Positions 4,430 to 5,407 of a stretch of DNA of 5,407 nt are shown one piece after another. How positions within the stretch are numbered: the stretch's first letter is position 1; each line of letters starts with the position of its first letter. The stretch lies in assembly GCA_035560935.1 (NCBI GenBank), contig DATMYQ010000001.1, positions 1 to 5,407 on the forward strand, in the 5' to 3' direction. This DNA comes from DATMYQ01 sp035560935. Its GTDB lineage: Bacteria; Bacillota; Negativicutes; Sporomusales; Sporomusaceae. A program made the position numbers and the translations under genes. The notes below the pieces were generated by a model. That model ran no database searches, had not been told where the DNA came from, and was given only the letters and a program-made list of their open reading frames with translations.

Positions 4430-4861
4430 ATGGAAAAAATTTATTCGATATTAGTGCCGGTGGATGGTTCAAATCATTCCCGGCGTGCGCTGGGATATGC
4501 CGTCAATTTAGCAGAAGCCTGTCAGGCCAAAATCATTTTACTACATGTTGTTGCAATCGGTACGGAAGCGTCTGCGTTGGAACAGGTGAGTGTCGGCGGA
4601 TTTATTTCGGATGATATGAAAGAAGCAGGCAGGAATATTTTAAAAGAAGCCCTCGCGCTGGTACCCTTGGCGATTGAAAAAAAAGCGGTTTTGGAAATTG
4701 GCGAACCGGCGGAAGTTATTGCCGATTTTTGTCAAAAAAATCATTGCGATTTAGTTGTTATGGGGAGTCGGGGCCGCGGGTCGATAAAGCAACTGTTAAT
4801 GGGAAGTGTAAGCAGTGCTGTTTTATCACAGCTGCAATATCCGGTATTGGTGGTGAAATAG
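4430..4861 (+). CDS. Universal stress protein, UspA family (ATP-binding type)
   Basis: The protein is 143 residues long, a single Usp domain of normal length. It opens with YSILVPVDGSNHSRRAL (Asp12 in the nucleotide-binding loop). The C-terminal half holds the full ATP-binding signature G-x2-G-x9-G-S as G112-S-R-G115, nine residues, then G125-S126-V-S, followed by the usual closing strand YPVLVVK. This places it with the ATP-binding (MJ0577-like) branch, not with UspA proteins that lack the motif. The cytosolic protein probably senses or buffers ATP state or signals stress; family functions are diverse. It starts 65 bp after the permease stop, with AAAGGA (4415-4420) 9 nt upstream, and is followed by the TolC-like gene on the same strand, so it is probably co-transcribed with the export genes. 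A link between nucleotide state and export is inference. Confidence 0.93.
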   Translation: MEKIYSILVPVDGSNHSRRALGYAVNLAEACQAKIILLHVVAIGTEASALEQVSVGGFISDDMKEAGRNILKEALALVPLAIEKKAVLEIGEPAEVIADFCQKNHCDLVVMGSRGRGSIKQLLMGSVSSAVLSQLQYPVLVVK

Positions 4862-4874
4862 GAACAAATTGTTC
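4862..4874. repeat. Short perfect palindrome right after the UspA stop codon
   Basis: GAACAA and TTGTTC are perfect 6-bp arms around a single A, beginning on the first base after the TAG. The 100-bp gap that follows also contains CCCCAAGGGG (4876-4885). No T tract follows, so these are not clear terminators. Function unknown. Confidence 0.5.
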
Positions 4875-4961
4875 ACCCCAAGGGGTACCATCATGTTCAA
4901 AAAACGCTGTGGAGTGGCTGAAAAAATGCGATCAGTTGCAAACAAAAGGAGATTAAATAGG

Positions 4962-5407
4962 GTGTTCAATAAAGTAACGGATGTCATGGGTTTTATTGTG
5001 CTGGTGTTTATGTTGGCGGCATCGCCGGTTTGGGCTGCGGATACCGCCGTGCTGAGCCTGGATGAAAGCATCCGGCTGGCAATGAACAATAACGAACAAA
5101 TTAAGGCTGCTGCCAGCGGTACGGAAGTGGCCCGGTGGAATCTGGAAAAGGCCAAAGGGGCACAAAGTATTTCCGTTGATTTTTCTCATACCAGTTCCAA
5201 AATTCGTGGAAACTACTGGCAAATTTATCAAATTTACGAATTACCGTCAAATTATTTTGTCAATTCCGTTTCGGCCACGATGCCGCTTTATAGTGGCGGT
5301 CGTATTGAAAATACGATCAAACAGGCCAAACTGGGAAGTGAGATCAGTAATCTCCAACTGGAAAGTGTAAAACAAGATATAAGATATCAGGTAACACAGA
5401 GTTATTG
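4962..5407 (+). CDS. TolC-type outer membrane efflux protein, N-terminal part (cut by window edge)
   Basis: The first 148 codons are visible, without a stop, of a protein that usually has 420-480 residues. Residues 1-25 are a signal peptide (MFNKVTDVMGFIVLVFMLAASPVWA, cleaved before ADTAV). The mature protein opens with LSLDESIRLAMNNNEQIKAAASGTEVA, the characteristic start of the OEP repeat (helical barrel) of the TolC family. It continues into the beta-strand region with SVSATMPLYSGGRIENTIKQAK, where 'P-L-(Y/F)-x-G-G-R' is also typical. The start GTG 4962 is preferred because AAGGAG (4946-4951) lies 10 nt upstream and gives a normal signal peptide. ATG 4893 is in frame with AAGGGG 7 nt upstream and would add 23 basic residues. 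It should form the outer membrane exit duct for the adaptor and permease encoded upstream. Presence of this family implies an outer membrane. Confidence 0.92.
   Translation, partial: MFNKVTDVMGFIVLVFMLAASPVWAADTAVLSLDESIRLAMNNNEQIKAAASGTEVARWNLEKAKGAQSISVDFSHTSSKIRGNYWQIYQIYELPSNYFVNSVSATMPLYSGGRIENTIKQAKLGSEISNLQLESVKQDIRYQVTQSY

Noticed and set aside
4862..4874. GAAC-n-GTTC palindrome as a LexA/SOS box.
   Set aside because: The Gram-positive LexA box has four bases between GAAC and GTTC; here there are five, and no promoter is evident beside it.

Overview
The window looks like a chromosomal stretch from a diderm (outer-membrane) Firmicute of the Negativicutes, Sporomusa/Pelosinus-like. Three things point there: strong AAGGGG/AAGGAG-type ribosome binding sites, a DUF3870-type protein at the left edge, and an efflux operon that ends in a TolC-type outer membrane protein. 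This assignment is inference from gene content; no taxonomic marker gene is present.

Left part (1-1267). A partial DUF3870-like gene runs leftward out of the window from a well-formed promoter (TTGACA-17-TAACAT, minus strand). Divergent to it is a small exported protein of 118 aa (516-872), very rich in Glu, Arg and His and built partly on a 12-bp tandem repeat. Downstream of it the DNA is non-coding but structured: a 12-bp perfect inverted repeat (912-951), a promoter resembling a Pho-box promoter (two TGTCAC half-sites 11 bp apart, then 10 bp, then TATAAT), and about 79 bp ending in a strong intrinsic terminator. I read this as a candidate stand-alone small RNA with a GNRA-capped hairpin and a CU-rich single-stranded stretch complementary to AAGGGG ribosome binding sites. 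It is the most novel-looking element in the window.

Right part (1188-5407). A MarR-family regulator (1268-1765) has a near-consensus promoter (TTGACA-17-TATACT) with a palindromic operator, core TTAGTCGGCTAA, at its expected transcription start. Two further copies of the operator lie in the 294-bp gap before the next gene. The operon that follows encodes a HlyD/EmrA-type periplasmic adaptor, an ABC-2-type membrane permease (overlapping the adaptor gene by 20 bp), a UspA-family ATP-binding stress protein, and the start of a TolC-type outer membrane channel cut by the window edge. The adaptor carries the Arg/Leu/Ser tip motif known from TolC-docking adaptors.

Taken together, the right part is most likely a MarR-repressed tripartite export system that opens when a ligand releases the repressor. 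Two things are unusual. No ATPase gene accompanies the ABC-2 permease in the visible part, and a UspA gene sits between the permease and the outer membrane channel.
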